Positions 35,779-45,058 of a DNA stretch of 64,000 nt are shown here, in pieces (the first letter of the stretch is position 1; the number at the start of each line of letters is the position of its first letter). The notes under the pieces are model-generated. The model was not told the DNA's origin, did not search any database, and was given only the letters and a program-made list of their open reading frames with translations. The translations under genes were made by a program, and so were the position numbers. The stretch lies in contig NZ_CP116871.1 of the NCBI RefSeq assembly GCF_031885415.1, positions 3,286,001-3,350,000 on the forward strand. Reading direction: 5' to 3'. This stretch comes from Microbacterium forte. GTDB taxonomy: Bacteria > Actinomycetota > Actinomycetes > Actinomycetales > Microbacteriaceae.

Positions 35779-35852
35779 TGAAGATTGCGTGTCATCGCAG
35801 GCCGTCTGTCGTGTAACGGCAGCCGGAACCTCATGAACAAAGGAAAACAACA

Positions 35853-36251
35853 ATGACAATGACAGACCCGGTCGCAGATCTGCTGACCCGTCTGCGCAAC
35901 GCGAACTCGGCGCATCACGACTCCGTGACCCTGCCGTCGAGCAAGCTCAAGACGCACATCGCCGAGATCCTCCAGCAGGAGGGTTACATCGCCGGATGGG
36001 AGACGACTGACGCTCGCGTCGGCACGAACCTCACCCTGCAGCTGAAGTACGGTCCCAACCGTGAGCGTTCGATCGCGGGCATCAAGCGCGTGTCGAAGCC
36101 CGGCCTCCGCGTGTACGCGAAGTCCACCGAGCTGCCCAGGGTCCTCGGCGGACTCGGCGTGGCCATCCTGTCCACCTCCTCCGGTCTTCTCACTGACCGT
36201 CAGGCAGAGCAGAAGGGCGTGGGCGGAGAAGTTCTCGCCTACGTGTGGTAA
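35853..36251 (+). CDS. rpsH: 30S ribosomal protein S8
   Basis: This 132-residue S8 has [27 protein letters not shown] and [17 protein letters not shown], and ends in AYVW as in most S8 proteins. S8 organises the 16S platform and, in Escherichia coli, represses the spc operon. ATG 35853 is used; ATG 35859 is an alternative. It begins a separate transcription unit here because of the hairpin and promoter upstream. Confidence 0.98.
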   Translation: MTMTDPVADLLTRLRNANSAHHDSVTLPSSKLKTHIAEILQQEGYIAGWETTDARVGTNLTLQLKYGPNRERSIAGIKRVSKPGLRVYAKSTELPRVLGGLGVAILSTSSGLLTDRQAEQKGVGGEVLAYVW

Positions 36252-36257
36252 TCGAAA

Positions 36258-36794
36258 ATGTCGCGTATTGGACGACTTCCCATCGACGTTCCCGCGGGCG
36301 TGACCATCTCGGTCGACGGCCGTGAGGTCGCGGTGAAGGGCCCCAAGGGTGAGCTCACCCTGACGGTCGCCAAGCCCATCGAGGTCGCGGTCGAGGAGAA
36401 CCAGGTTCTCGTCACCCGTCCCGACGACGAGCGCGAGTCCCGGTCGCTTCACGGCCTGACCCGCACGCTCATCAACAACAACATCATCGGCGTGACCCAG
36501 GGCTACACCAAGGGTCTCGAGGTCGTCGGAACCGGTTACCGAGTGGCACAGAAGGGCAGCTCGGTCGAGTTCGCCCTCGGCTTCTCGCACCCGGTCCTCA
36601 TCGACCCGCCCGCCGGTATCACGCTCACGGTCGAGGGCACCAACAAGCTCACGGTCAGTGGTATCGACAAGCAGGCTGTCGGCGAGGCAGCTGCGAACAT
36701 CCGCAAGATCCGCAAGCCCGAGCCGTACAAGGGCAAGGGTGTGCGCTACGCCGGCGAGATCGTGCGTCGCAAGGCCGGAAAGAGTGGTAAGTAA
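36258..36794 (+). CDS. rplF: 50S ribosomal protein L6
   Basis: This 178-residue L6 has [18 protein letters not shown], the two repeated beta domains, and the C-terminal signature [17 protein letters not shown]. It lies near the GTPase centre. It starts 6 nt after rpsH and is followed closely by rplR. Confidence 0.98.
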   Translation: MSRIGRLPIDVPAGVTISVDGREVAVKGPKGELTLTVAKPIEVAVEENQVLVTRPDDERESRSLHGLTRTLINNNIIGVTQGYTKGLEVVGTGYRVAQKGSSVEFALGFSHPVLIDPPAGITLTVEGTNKLTVSGIDKQAVGEAAANIRKIRKPEPYKGKGVRYAGEIVRRKAGKSGK

Positions 36795-36796
36795 CC

Positions 36797-37156
36797 ATGG
36801 CTCTCAAGTCAAAGTCTGACGCCCGCGCGCGTCGTCATGCCCGCCTTCGCAAGAAGGTCGTCGGCACCGAGTCGCGTCCGCGTCTCGTCGTCAACCGCTC
36901 GGCTCGCCACGTCTTCGTGCAGCTTGTCGACGACAGCAAGGGTCACACCGTGGCGTCGGCATCGACGCTCGAGACCGACCTGCGCTCGCTCGAGGGTGAC
37001 AAGACCGCCAAGGCCCGCAAGGTCGGCGAGCTTCTCGCCGAGCGTGCGAAGTCTGCCGGCGTTTCCGAGGCAGTGTTCGACCGTGGCGGCAACCGCTACG
37101 CCGGTCGTGTCGCCGCCATCGCCGACGGCGCCCGCGAAGGGGGTCTGGCACTGTGA
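36797..37156 (+). CDS. rplR: 50S ribosomal protein L18
   Basis: This 119-residue L18 has [35 protein letters not shown] and the end [26 protein letters not shown]. It binds 5S rRNA. The stop overlaps rpsE as GTGA. Confidence 0.98.
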   Translation: MALKSKSDARARRHARLRKKVVGTESRPRLVVNRSARHVFVQLVDDSKGHTVASASTLETDLRSLEGDKTAKARKVGELLAERAKSAGVSEAVFDRGGNRYAGRVAAIADGAREGGLAL

Positions 37157-37851
37157 GTGACAACAAGGAGAACGAAGTGACCGAAGCGGCAGCTGCCACT
37201 TCCGAGACTGCCACCGGCACCACGCAGGCAGAGCCGTCTCAGCGCGACAACCGCCGCGGCGGTGGCCGTGGTGACCGCAACCAGGGTGGCCGTGACCGCA
37301 ACTCCCGCGACCGTGGGGACAACCAGTTCCTCGAGCGCGTGGTCACCATCAACCGCGTCTCGAAGGTCGTGAAGGGTGGTCGTCGCTTCAGCTTCACCGC
37401 TCTCGTGGTCGTCGGTGACGGCAACGGTCTGGTGGGCGTCGGCTACGGCAAGGCTCGCGAGGTCCCCCTGGCGATCGCCAAGGGTGTCGAAGAGGCCAAG
37501 CGCAACTTCTTCCGCGTGCCGCGCGTCGGCAGCACCATCCCGCACCCTGTGCAGGGTGAGGCCGCAGCAGGCGTCGTCCTGCTCCGTCCGGCCGCTGCCG
37601 GTACCGGTGTCATCGCCGGTGGTCCCGTCCGCGCCGTGCTCGAGTGCGCCGGCATCCACGACGTGCTGTCGAAGTCGCTCGGCTCGTCGAACACGATCAA
37701 CATCGTGCACGCGACGGTGACGGCCCTGAAGATGCTCGAGGAGCCCCGTGCGGTCGCCGCACGTCGTGGCCTCGAGTTCGACCAGGTCGCACCCGCGCGT
37801 CTTGTCCGTGCGGAGGCTGACGCCATCGCCGCACAGAAGGTAGGTGCCTGA
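37153..37851 (+). CDS. rpsE: 30S ribosomal protein S5 with a long N-terminal extension
   Basis: The core (about 58-232) is standard S5: [33 protein letters not shown] and [14 protein letters not shown]. About 55 residues rich in Thr/Ala/Glu and then Arg/Gly/Asp/Asn ([16 protein letters not shown]) precede it. S5 lies at the mRNA channel and affects decoding accuracy. GTG 37153 overlaps the rplR stop; GTG 37177 has a better ribosome-binding site (AAGGAG at 37165-37170, 6-nt spacing) and may be the true start. Confidence 0.96.
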   Translation: MSDNKENEVTEAAAATSETATGTTQAEPSQRDNRRGGGRGDRNQGGRDRNSRDRGDNQFLERVVTINRVSKVVKGGRRFSFTALVVVGDGNGLVGVGYGKAREVPLAIAKGVEEAKRNFFRVPRVGSTIPHPVQGEAAAGVVLLRPAAAGTGVIAGGPVRAVLECAGIHDVLSKSLGSSNTINIVHATVTALKMLEEPRAVAARRGLEFDQVAPARLVRAEADAIAAQKVGA

Positions 37852-38036
37852 TGGCTGCGCGCCTGAAGGTCACGCAGGTCAAATCCAAGGTGAGCGAGAA
37901 GCAGAACCAGCGTGACACGCTGCGCAGCCTCGGTCTGAAGCGCATCGGTGACAGCACCGTTCGCCCCGACGACGCGCAGACGCGCGGTTACGTCAAGACC
38001 GTCGCCCACCTCGTCAAGGTTGAGGAGATCGACTAA
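37851..38036 (+). CDS. rpmD: 50S ribosomal protein L30
   Basis: This 61-residue L30 has [36 protein letters not shown] in pieces typical of the family, and ends [11 protein letters not shown]. It overlaps both neighbours by one base (TGATG at the start, TAATG at the end). Confidence 0.98.
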   Translation: MAARLKVTQVKSKVSEKQNQRDTLRSLGLKRIGDSTVRPDDAQTRGYVKTVAHLVKVEEID

Positions 38037-38662
38037 TGGCTGAGAAGAACGAAGCCGTCGAGGCCGAGAAGGCCCCGAAGAAGGCTGCCGCTCCCAAGGC
38101 CGCAGCCGAGAAGAAGCCCGCCGCCAAGAAGGCACCTGCAAAGGCGTCTTCGGCAAAGGCCGACGCCGTCAAGAAGCCCGCTGCCAAGAAGGCTGCGCCG
38201 AAGAAGGATGCTCCGGCATCCCGCCCCGGCGTGCTGAAGGTGCACCACCTGCGTCCGGTTCCCGGATCCAACACCGCGAAGACCCGTGTCGGTCGCGGTG
38301 AGGGCTCCAAGGGCAAGACCGCGGGTCGCGGTACCAAGGGTACGAGGGCTCGCAACACCGTTCGCGTCGGATTCGAGGGTGGGCAGATGCCGCTGCACAT
38401 GCGCACCCCGAAGCTGCGCGGGTTCAAGAACCCGTTCCGCGTCGAGTACCAGGTCGTGAACCTGGAGAAGCTCGCGGAGCTGTACCCCAAGGGTGGCGAC
38501 GTCACCATCGGCGACCTGGTCGCCAAGGGTGCCGTTCGCAAGAACGAGAAGGTCAAGGTTCTCGGAAACGGCGACATCGCCGTGAAGCTCACCGTAGCGG
38601 TCGACAAGGTCTCGGGTTCTGCCGAGCAGAAGATCGTGGCGGCCGGCGGATCCGTCAAGTAA
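38036..38662 (+). CDS. rplO: 50S ribosomal protein L15 with a histone-H1-like N-terminal extension
   Basis: Residues about 62-208 are a normal L15 ([45 protein letters not shown]). The first 60 residues are Lys/Ala/Pro repeats ([25 protein letters not shown]) like those of histone H1 or HupB tails. L15 binds 23S rRNA late in 50S assembly. The start ATG 38036 overlaps rpmD (TAATG), so the extension is part of the expressed frame. A terminator follows. Confidence 0.97.
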   Translation: MAEKNEAVEAEKAPKKAAAPKAAAEKKPAAKKAPAKASSAKADAVKKPAAKKAAPKKDAPASRPGVLKVHHLRPVPGSNTAKTRVGRGEGSKGKTAGRGTKGTRARNTVRVGFEGGQMPLHMRTPKLRGFKNPFRVEYQVVNLEKLAELYPKGGDVTIGDLVAKGAVRKNEKVKVLGNGDIAVKLTVAVDKVSGSAEQKIVAAGGSVK

Positions 38663-38672
38663 CCACTTCATG

Positions 38673-38703
38673 AGAGGGGTCGGAGATTCTCCGGCCCCTC
38701 TTA
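38673..38703 (+). terminator. Terminator after rplO
   Basis: AGAGGGG-T-CGGAG / CTCCG-G-CCCCTCT, a 13-bp stem with loop ATT, followed by TTATGGG. A weak -10 candidate (TAGCCT, 38709-38714) for secY follows. Confidence 0.7.
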
Positions 38704-38763
38704 TGGGTTAGCCTGTTCTTTCAGCCGTCCTTCAGGGATCGGCAACCTTTCAGGAGGACGTCC

Positions 38764-40086
38764 TTGTTTAGCGCCATCGCGCGGATCTTCCGCACGCCCG
38801 ACCTGCGTCGGAAGATCGGTTTCACCCTCGCCATCGTCGCCATCTACCGGCTCGGCTCGAATGTGCCTGCTCCGTTCGTGAACTTCCCGAACGTCGAGGA
38901 GTGCCTCGCGTTGAACTCCGGGACAGAGGGACTCCTCGGGCTCGTCAACCTGTTCTCGGGTGGCGCGCTCCTCCAGCTTTCGATCTTCGCGCTCGGTGTC
39001 ATGCCGTACATCACCGCGACGATCATCACGCAGCTCCTCCGCGTCGTGATCCCTCACTTCGAGGCTCTGCACAAGGAGGGCCAGGCCGGCCAGGCCCGCC
39101 TGACCCAGTACACGCGGTACCTCACGATCGCGCTGGCGCTGCTGCAGTCGACCACGCTCGTGACCGTGGCCCGCAGCGGCCAGCTCTTCGGCACGACCGA
39201 CATCGCGGCGTGCCAGAACCTCCTCACCAACGACGTGTGGTGGGCCCAGCTGCTCATGATCATGACCATGACCGCAGGCACCGGGCTCATCATGTGGTTC
39301 GCCGAGCTCGTCACCGAGCGCGGCATCGGCAACGGCATGTCACTGCTCATCTTCACCTCGATCGCCGCCACCTTCCCCGGCGCCATGTGGCTCATCTGGG
39401 AGAGCAAGGGCTTCGAGGTCTTCCTCCTGGTGCTCCTGGTCGGAATCATCGTGATGGCGCTCGTCGTGTTCGTCGAGCAGTCGCAGCGGCGCATCCCGGT
39501 GCAGTACGCCAAGCGCATGGTCGGTCGTCGCACCTACGGCGGCACCAACACCTACATCCCGATCAAGGTCAACATGGCCGGCGTGATCCCTGTGATCTTC
39601 GCCTCGTCGCTGCTGTACATCCCTGCGCTCATCGCGCAGTTCAACACTCCGCAGGACGGCTCCGAGCCGGCTGCATGGGTGACCTGGATCAGCGCGAACT
39701 TCACGACAGGCAACAGCCCCATCTACATGGCGGTGTACTTCCTGCTGATCATCGGCTTCACGTACTTCTACGTCGCGATCACCTTCAACCCGGTCGAGGT
39801 CGCAGACAACATGAAGAAGTACGGCGGGTTCATCCCCGGCATCCGTGCCGGTCGTCCCACCGCCGAGTACCTCGACTACGTGCTCACCCGCATCACGCTT
39901 CCCGGTTCGATCTACCTCGGTCTGATCGCGCTGATCCCGCTGATCGCTCTCGCCACCGTCGGCGCCAACCAGAACTTCCCGTTCGGTGGCGCGTCGATCC
40001 TCATCATCGTGGGTGTCGGTCTCGAGACGGTCAAGCAGATCGACGCCCAGCTGCAGCAGCGTCACTACGAAGGGCTTCTCCGATGA
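38764..40086 (+). CDS. secY: Protein translocase subunit SecY
   Basis: This 440-residue membrane protein has ten hydrophobic segments and the SecY landmarks RLGSNVPAPFV, the plug region near GLLGLVNLFSGGALLQLSIFALGVMPYITATII, and GIRAGRPTAEYL in the late cytoplasmic loop. It forms the protein-conducting channel with SecE and SecG. The start is TTG 38764, supported by a perfect AGGAGG (38752-38757) with 6-nt spacing; no ATG or GTG fits. It overlaps adk by ATGA. Confidence 0.98.
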   Translation: MFSAIARIFRTPDLRRKIGFTLAIVAIYRLGSNVPAPFVNFPNVEECLALNSGTEGLLGLVNLFSGGALLQLSIFALGVMPYITATIITQLLRVVIPHFEALHKEGQAGQARLTQYTRYLTIALALLQSTTLVTVARSGQLFGTTDIAACQNLLTNDVWWAQLLMIMTMTAGTGLIMWFAELVTERGIGNGMSLLIFTSIAATFPGAMWLIWESKGFEVFLLVLLVGIIVMALVVFVEQSQRRIPVQYAKRMVGRRTYGGTNTYIPIKVNMAGVIPVIFASSLLYIPALIAQFNTPQDGSEPAAWVTWISANFTTGNSPIYMAVYFLLIIGFTYFYVAITFNPVEVADNMKKYGGFIPGIRAGRPTAEYLDYVLTRITLPGSIYLGLIALIPLIALATVGANQNFPFGGASILIIVGVGLETVKQIDAQLQQRHYEGLLR

Positions 40087-40679
40087 CTCGATCAGCTCGT
40101 CTTCTCATCGTCGGTCCGCAGGGCTCGGGCAAAGGCACCCAGGGTGTCCGCATCGCCGAGTCGTACGGCATCCCGGTCGTCTCGACCGGAGACATCTTCC
40201 GCGCGAACATCAAAGAGGGCACGCCGCTCGGCCAGCAGGTCACGGCCGTCCTCGACAAGGGAGACCTCGTTCCCGACGAGCTGACCAGCGAGATCGTTCG
40301 CGATCGCCTGTCGCAGGACGACGCCGCGAACGGCTTCCTCCTCGACGGCTACCCGCGCAACGCCGCCCAGGTGCAGCATCTCGACGCGTTCCTGTCCGCT
40401 CGCGGCGAGTCGCTCGACGCCGTCATCCTTCTCGACGTTCCCCGCGAGGAGAGCATCGAGCGGTTGAAGCTCCGTGCGGCCGAGCAGGGCCGTTCGGACG
40501 ACACCGACGAGGCCATCGCGCACCGCCTGGACATCTACGAGCACGAGACGGCCCCGATCCTCGAGGTCTACGGGCCCCGTGGCATCGTCGACCGGATCGA
40601 CGGCGTCGGCTCGCTCGACGAGATCACCGAGCGCGTCTTCGCGGCTCTCGTCGCTCGCGGCCTGCGTCTCGCGGCCTGA
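40083..40679 (+). CDS. adk: Adenylate kinase
   Basis: This 198-residue enzyme catalyses ATP + AMP to 2 ADP. It has the P-loop GPQGSGKGT (11-19), STGDIFR for AMP binding, LLDGYPRNAAQ and the LID segment RSDDTDEAIAHRL, which is the short type without a zinc-binding insert. Its place between secY and map is conserved in bacteria. Start ATG 40083 overlaps the secY stop by 4 nt. Confidence 0.98.
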   Translation: MTRSARLLIVGPQGSGKGTQGVRIAESYGIPVVSTGDIFRANIKEGTPLGQQVTAVLDKGDLVPDELTSEIVRDRLSQDDAANGFLLDGYPRNAAQVQHLDAFLSARGESLDAVILLDVPREESIERLKLRAAEQGRSDDTDEAIAHRLDIYEHETAPILEVYGPRGIVDRIDGVGSLDEITERVFAALVARGLRLAA

Positions 40680-40689
40680 ACACCGCGCG

Positions 40690-41538
40690 ATGTTCCGCAA
40701 GTCGATCTACAAGAATGCGGCTCAGCTGCGAGCGATGGTCGAGCCCGGCCTCATCACTGCCGCGGCGCTGGACGCCCTCCGGCCGTTGATCCGACCGGGG
40801 GTCACGACCCTCGAGCTCGACGCCGAGGCCAACCGCGTGATCCTCGCCCGTGGTGCCGAGTCGAACTTCCAGCTGGTTCGCGGCTACAAGCACACCACGT
40901 GCATCTCGGTCAACGAGGAGGTCGTGCACGGCATCCCCGGCGAGCGGATCCTGCAGGCAGGCGACATCGTGTCGATCGACTGCGGCGCGCAGTTCCAAGG
41001 GTGGAACGGCGACAGCGCGATCACGGTGGTCGTTCCCGATGACACGCGTCCCGAGCTCGTCGCGCAGCGACAGGAGCTGTCGCGCGTGACAGAGGGGTCC
41101 ATGTGGGCCGGTATCGCCGCAATGGCGTCCGCTTCCCACCTGGGTGACATCGGCGCCGCCATCCAGGGTTACATCGAGGCTCAGGGACCGTCAGCCGTCT
41201 CGGGGGAGACCTACGGCATCCTGCGCGAGTACGTCGGCCACGGCATCGGTCGCAAGATGCACGAGGCTCCGAGCGTCTTCAACTACCGGACGCCCGATCC
41301 CGGTGCAGAGGTCAAGCCCGGTCTGGTGCTGGCCATCGAGCCGATGGTGACCGCCGGCAGTGACGATACCTTCGTCGAGGACGACGACTGGACGGTCTCG
41401 ACGGTCGACGGCACCGACGGATCGCACTGGGAGCACAGCGTCGCCCTGCACGAGGACGGCATCTGGGTGCTCACCGCCCCCGACGGGGGAGCGGCAGGCC
41501 TCGCGTCCTTCGGCGTGACGCCGACGCCCATCGCCTGA
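40690..41538 (+). CDS. map: Methionine aminopeptidase type I
   Basis: This 282-residue enzyme removes the initiator methionine from new proteins. Its five metal ligands are visible in order: two Asp in IVSIDCGAQFQGWNGDSA, His in YVGHGIGRKMHEAP, Glu in LAIEPMV and Glu in HWEHSVAL. GYKHTTCISVNEEVVHGIP carries the catalytic-pocket histidine. It starts 10 nt after adk. Confidence 0.97.
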   Translation: MFRKSIYKNAAQLRAMVEPGLITAAALDALRPLIRPGVTTLELDAEANRVILARGAESNFQLVRGYKHTTCISVNEEVVHGIPGERILQAGDIVSIDCGAQFQGWNGDSAITVVVPDDTRPELVAQRQELSRVTEGSMWAGIAAMASASHLGDIGAAIQGYIEAQGPSAVSGETYGILREYVGHGIGRKMHEAPSVFNYRTPDPGAEVKPGLVLAIEPMVTAGSDDTFVEDDDWTVSTVDGTDGSHWEHSVALHEDGIWVLTAPDGGAAGLASFGVTPTPIA

Positions 41539-41613
41539 CCTCTCTGCGCCCTCAGACGCGGCGCGAACTGTGATCCTGCACGCGATCACAACGTGCGCAT
41601 AGGTTTCTCCGGG

Positions 41614-41619
41614 CACAAT
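41614..41619 (+). promoter_or_regulatory. -10-like CACAAT before the DsbA-like gene
   Basis: CACAAT, about 76 nt before ATG 41696. It would give a leader of about 70 nt that ends in GGAAAG, the ribosome-binding site. Confidence 0.4.
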
Positions 41620-41695
41620 GGGTGTATGGGTGCGCATGCACCCGAAGACTTCAGGCCGGGTCCGCCACGTCGGGCCTCGACAGAAACGGAAAGCA

Positions 41696-42355
41696 ATGGC
41701 AGCCGCGAAGAGCAACACCAACTGGTTCGTGATCGGCGTCTCGGCGGCAGTGGTGGTCGTGCTGGCCGTGCTGGCCTTCGTCGTCGTGTCCCTGAACAAC
41801 CAGGCCACCGACCCCGGCACCGCCCCGCAGAGCTCCATCGTCAACGAGGAGACCGGGGCCATCTCGTTCGGCTCCGGCGAGGACGAGATCGACACCTACG
41901 TCGACTTCATGTGCCCCGTGTGCGGACAGTTCGAGGACGCCTACGGCGAGCAGCTGCAGGCAGCAGCCGCTGATGACAAGATCACGCTCAACATCCACCC
42001 CGTGTCGATCCTCAACAGGCTCTCGACGACCGGGGAGTTCTCCTCGCTGTCGGCCGGCTCGATGTACTGCGTCGCCGCAGAGGCTCCCGACGCCACTCTG
42101 GACTACTTCAACCTGCTGTTCGCGAACCAGCCCGAGGAGAACTCCGCCGGACTCAGCGCTGAGGAGCTGAGCGCCCTCGCCGAGCAGGCAGGAGCGGGGG
42201 CCGCGGCGGACTGCATCGCCGACGGCACCTACAACAAGTTCGCCGACTCCCAGACCAAGGCGCACGAGATCTCGGGAACCCCGACCGTCGAGATCAACGG
42301 CACCCGCATCGACAACAGCGAGATCGCCACGGAGTTCGCCAAGATCCTCGGCTGA
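41696..42355 (+). CDS. Membrane-anchored DsbA/thioredoxin-fold protein
   Basis: This 219-residue protein has one N-terminal membrane helix (about 11-33) and an outside thioredoxin-fold domain with the redox motif CPVC (C73-C76) in VDFMCPVCGQF. The cis-proline region SGTPTVEINGTRI is near the end, and two further cysteines lie in the helical insert. It probably makes or reshuffles disulphides in exported proteins. ATG 41696 is preceded by GGAAAG; the frame is open to 41618, but that part lacks a start with a ribosome-binding site. Its position between map and infA is unusual for this supercluster. Confidence 0.88.
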   Translation: MAAAKSNTNWFVIGVSAAVVVVLAVLAFVVVSLNNQATDPGTAPQSSIVNEETGAISFGSGEDEIDTYVDFMCPVCGQFEDAYGEQLQAAAADDKITLNIHPVSILNRLSTTGEFSSLSAGSMYCVAAEAPDATLDYFNLLFANQPEENSAGLSAEELSALAEQAGAGAAADCIADGTYNKFADSQTKAHEISGTPTVEINGTRIDNSEIATEFAKILG

Positions 42356-42369
42356 TCCGCGTCAGTCGC

Positions 42370-42417
42370 ACAACGGGAGTTCCGGCATCCTGGCCAGGTT
42401 GCCGGAACTCCCGTTGT
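42370..42417 (+). terminator. 18-bp perfect hairpin between the DsbA-like gene and infA
   Basis: ACAACGGGAGTTCCGGCA at 42370-42387 pairs fully with 42400-42417. The loop TCCTGGCCAGGT can itself pair. There is no U-run. The right arm also carries the -35 of the infA promoter. Confidence 0.7.
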
Positions 42418-42427
42418 CGGATAACAT
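42399..42427 (+). promoter_or_regulatory. infA: infA promoter (TTGCCG-17-TAACAT)
   Basis: TTGCCG (42399-42404), a 17-bp spacer and TAACAT (42422-42427). Transcription would start near 42434, about 100 nt before infA. Confidence 0.6.
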
Positions 42428-42536
42428 AGATCCTTGGTGCCTTGCGCCTTGATTCGGCGTGTCTGAATCGGCAAGAAGCACCGCAATCCCATCACCCACC
42501 GCAGATCGACCGGTCTGCAGAAGCGTCAGCGAGGCT

Positions 42537-42758
42537 ATGGCTAAGAAAGACGGTGTCATCGAGATCGAGGGCGTGATCTCCGAGGCTCTGCCCAACGCGA
42601 TGTTCCGCGTTGAGCTCTCCAACGGACACAAGGTCCTTGCAACGATCTCAGGCAAGATGCGGCAGAACTACATCCGCATCATCCCCGAAGACCGTGTCGT
42701 CGTGGAGCTCAGCCCCTACGACCTCACCCGTGGACGAATCGTCTACCGCTACCGCTGA
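42537..42758 (+). CDS. infA: Translation initiation factor IF-1
   Basis: This 73-residue OB-fold protein starts [22 protein letters not shown] and contains [19 protein letters not shown] and the end [11 protein letters not shown]. It binds the 30S A site during initiation. ATG 42537 with GAGG just before it gives the standard N-terminus. A gap of 64 nt leads to rpmJ. Confidence 0.98.
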   Translation: MAKKDGVIEIEGVISEALPNAMFRVELSNGHKVLATISGKMRQNYIRIIPEDRVVVELSPYDLTRGRIVYRYR

Positions 42759-42822
42759 TCGGTCGAGAAGTAACACCCCAGGCACTCAGCCTGCCCGGTG
42801 AAGACAGCGAATAGGAAACATC

Positions 42823-42939
42823 ATGAAGGTCAACCCCAGCGTCAAGCCCATGTGCGATCACTGCAAGGTGATCCGCCGCCACGGCCGCGTCATGGTCATC
42901 TGCAAGAGCAACCCGCGCCACAAGCAGCGCCAGGGCTGA
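42823..42939 (+). CDS. rpmJ: 50S ribosomal protein L36
   Basis: This 38-residue protein reads [19 protein letters not shown] and ends NPRHKQRQG. It has the zinc-ribbon ligands C11, C14, C27 and H32-region histidine, so this is the zinc-binding (C+) form. TAGGAAA upstream is a weak ribosome-binding site. The gene is short and easily overlooked. Confidence 0.97.
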   Translation: MKVNPSVKPMCDHCKVIRRHGRVMVICKSNPRHKQRQG

Positions 42940-43000
42940 GCGCCCGTCGGCCTGGCCGGCGGACTCTTCGGAGCTGACTCACAACTCAATACACACAACG

Positions 43001-43063
43001 GCAGGATCAGATCCCACGAGAGTGGGGGACACCTCGGGGCGGAGGCCCGAGCACCGATCCTGC
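43001..43063 (+). ncRNA. Putative structured leader (three-way junction) upstream of rpsM
   Basis: P1 pairs GCAGGATC (43001-43008) with GATCCTGC (43056-43063). Inside it are P2, CCCAC-GAGA-GTGGG (43013-43026, a GNRA-type tetraloop), and P3, CTCGGG-7 nt-CCCGAG (43033-43051). The element ends about 30 nt before the rpsM start. I infer a cis-regulatory leader; the family is not one I recognise. Confidence 0.45.
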
Positions 43064-43094
43064 TCCATACCTCCACAACACTCAGGAGAACCGC

Positions 43095-43469
<375 letters not shown>

Positions 43470-43501
43470 GCGCGGCCCCCAGGGACTAGGAGAACACTTT
43501 C

Positions 43502-43900
43502 ATGGCTGCACCCAAGGCCGCCGCGCGCAAGCCGCGCCGCAAGGAAAAGAAGAACATCGCGCTGGGCCATGCCCACATCAAGTCGACGTTCAACAACACC
43601 ATCGTTTCGATCACCGACCCGTCCGGCGCTGTCATCAGCTGGGCATCGTCGGGTGGCGTGGGCTTCAAGGGCTCGCGCAAGTCGACCCCCTACGCCGCTG
43701 GTCTGGCCGCCGAGTCGGCTGCCCGTCAGGCGCAGGAGCACGGCGTCAAGAAGGTCGACGTCTTCGTCAAGGGACCGGGCTCGGGTCGCGAGACCGCGAT
43801 CCGTTCGCTGACGGCCGCCGGCCTCGAGGTCGGCTCGATCCAGGACGTCACCCCGCAGGCGCACAACGGTTGCCGCCCGCCGAAGCGCCGCCGCGTCTGA
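43502..43900 (+). CDS. rpsK: 30S ribosomal protein S11
   Basis: This 132-residue S11 has [38 protein letters not shown] and the end [17 protein letters not shown] [14 protein letters not shown]. It sits on the 30S platform near the E site. AGGAG at 43488-43492 is the ribosome-binding site. Unlike many bacteria, no rpsD gene follows it. Confidence 0.98.
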   Translation: MAAPKAAARKPRRKEKKNIALGHAHIKSTFNNTIVSITDPSGAVISWASSGGVGFKGSRKSTPYAAGLAAESAARQAQEHGVKKVDVFVKGPGSGRETAIRSLTAAGLEVGSIQDVTPQAHNGCRPPKRRRV

Positions 43901-43911
43901 TCCGGCTTGTT

Positions 43912-43943
43912 GAGCCGCTCGGTCCTTCGGGGCCGAGCGGCTC
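43912..43943 (+). terminator. C(UUCG)G-capped hairpin between rpsK and rpoA
   Basis: GAGCCGCTCGGTCC pairs with GGGCCGAGCGGCTC around a TTCG tetraloop (14 bp, one G-U). A second small hairpin, GCCCGC-cagc-GCGGGC, follows. There is no U-run, so attenuation or RNA processing is as likely as full termination. Confidence 0.6.
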
Positions 43944-43994
43944 GACGCCCGCCAGCGCGGGCATCGACTCCCAAAACTCAAAACCTCACCCCAC

Positions 43995-44018
43995 CACATG
44001 TCATATAGCGGGCATGTG
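43995..44018 (+). promoter_or_regulatory. rpoA: Inverted repeat CACATG-12-CATGTG around a -10-like TATAGC before rpoA
   Basis: CACATG (43995-44000) and CATGTG (44013-44018) flank TATAGC (44004-44009), 18 nt before the rpoA start. This could be an operator over a promoter or an RNA hairpin near the ribosome-binding site AAAGGA (44023-44028). Confidence 0.4.
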
Positions 44019-44035
44019 ATCGAAAGGAACACAGA

Positions 44036-45025
44036 GTGCTTATTGCACAGCGTCCCACACTGACCGAGGAAAAGATCGTCGAGAACCGTAGCCGGTTCAT
44101 CATCGAGCCTCTGGAGCCCGGCTTCGGATACACGATCGGCAATGCGCTTCGTCGCAGCCTGCTGTCGTCGATCCCCGGCGCCGCGGTCACCAGCGTTCGC
44201 ATCGACGGCGTGCTGCACGAGTTCAGCACCATCCCCGGCGTGAAGGAGGATGTCACCGAGATCATCCTCAACATCAAGCAGCTCGTGGTCTCGTCGGAGC
44301 GCGACGAGCCCATCACTGCTTACCTGCGCAAGACCGGTTCGGGCGAAGTGACCGCCGCTGACATCTCGGCTCCGGCCGGTGTCGAGGTCCAGAACCCCGA
44401 GCTCGTCATCGCGACGCTCAACGAGACCGCGAAGTTCGAGCTCGAGCTCACGATCGAGCGTGGCCGTGGCTACGTCTCGGCGACGCAGAACCGCAACGAG
44501 TACGCCGAGGCCGGTCAGATCCCGATCGACTCGATCTACTCGCCGGTTCTCAAGGTCAGCTACCGCGTCGACGCCACCCGTGCGGGTGAGCGCACCGACT
44601 TCGACAAGCTCGTCCTCGACGTCGAGACCAAGTCCGCCATCAGCCCCCGCGACGCTGTCGCGTCGGCTGCGAAGACGCTCACCGAGCTGTTCGGTCTCGC
44701 TCGCGAGCTGAACGTCGAGGCTGAGGGCATCGAGATCGGCCCGGCACCGGTGGAGGCAGTGAACTCCAGCGAGCTGTCGATGCCGATCGAGGACCTCGAC
44801 CTCTCGGTCCGCTCTTACAACTGCCTGAAGCGTGAGGGCATCAACACTGTTTCCGAGCTCGTCGCCCTGTCGGAGACGCAGCTCATGAACATCCGCAATT
44901 TCGGCCAGAAGTCGGTCGACGAGGTGCGCGACAAGCTCATCTCGCTCGGTCTGTCGCTCAAGGATTCGGTGCCCGGTTTCGACGGCGCCCACTTCTACGG
45001 CGGCAGCGAAGACGAGTCCTTCTGA
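44036..45025 (+). CDS. rpoA: DNA-directed RNA polymerase alpha subunit
   Basis: This 329-residue protein has the N-terminal dimerisation domain ([40 protein letters not shown]) and the C-terminal DNA-binding domain ([32 protein letters not shown]). Start is GTG 44036 with AAAGGA 7 nt upstream. It is followed by rplQ in the standard order. Confidence 0.99.
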   Translation: MLIAQRPTLTEEKIVENRSRFIIEPLEPGFGYTIGNALRRSLLSSIPGAAVTSVRIDGVLHEFSTIPGVKEDVTEIILNIKQLVVSSERDEPITAYLRKTGSGEVTAADISAPAGVEVQNPELVIATLNETAKFELELTIERGRGYVSATQNRNEYAEAGQIPIDSIYSPVLKVSYRVDATRAGERTDFDKLVLDVETKSAISPRDAVASAAKTLTELFGLARELNVEAEGIEIGPAPVEAVNSSELSMPIEDLDLSVRSYNCLKREGINTVSELVALSETQLMNIRNFGQKSVDEVRDKLISLGLSLKDSVPGFDGAHFYGGSEDESF

Positions 45026-45058
45026 AACCCGACCTTTCTGACCAGGAGTTAGACGATT

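Noticed and set aside
41626..41628. ATG exactly 6 nt after CACAAT, which looked like a leaderless start
   Set aside because: It is not in frame with the DsbA-like gene, and its own frame gives no recognisable protein; ATG 41696 with GGAAAG fits better.
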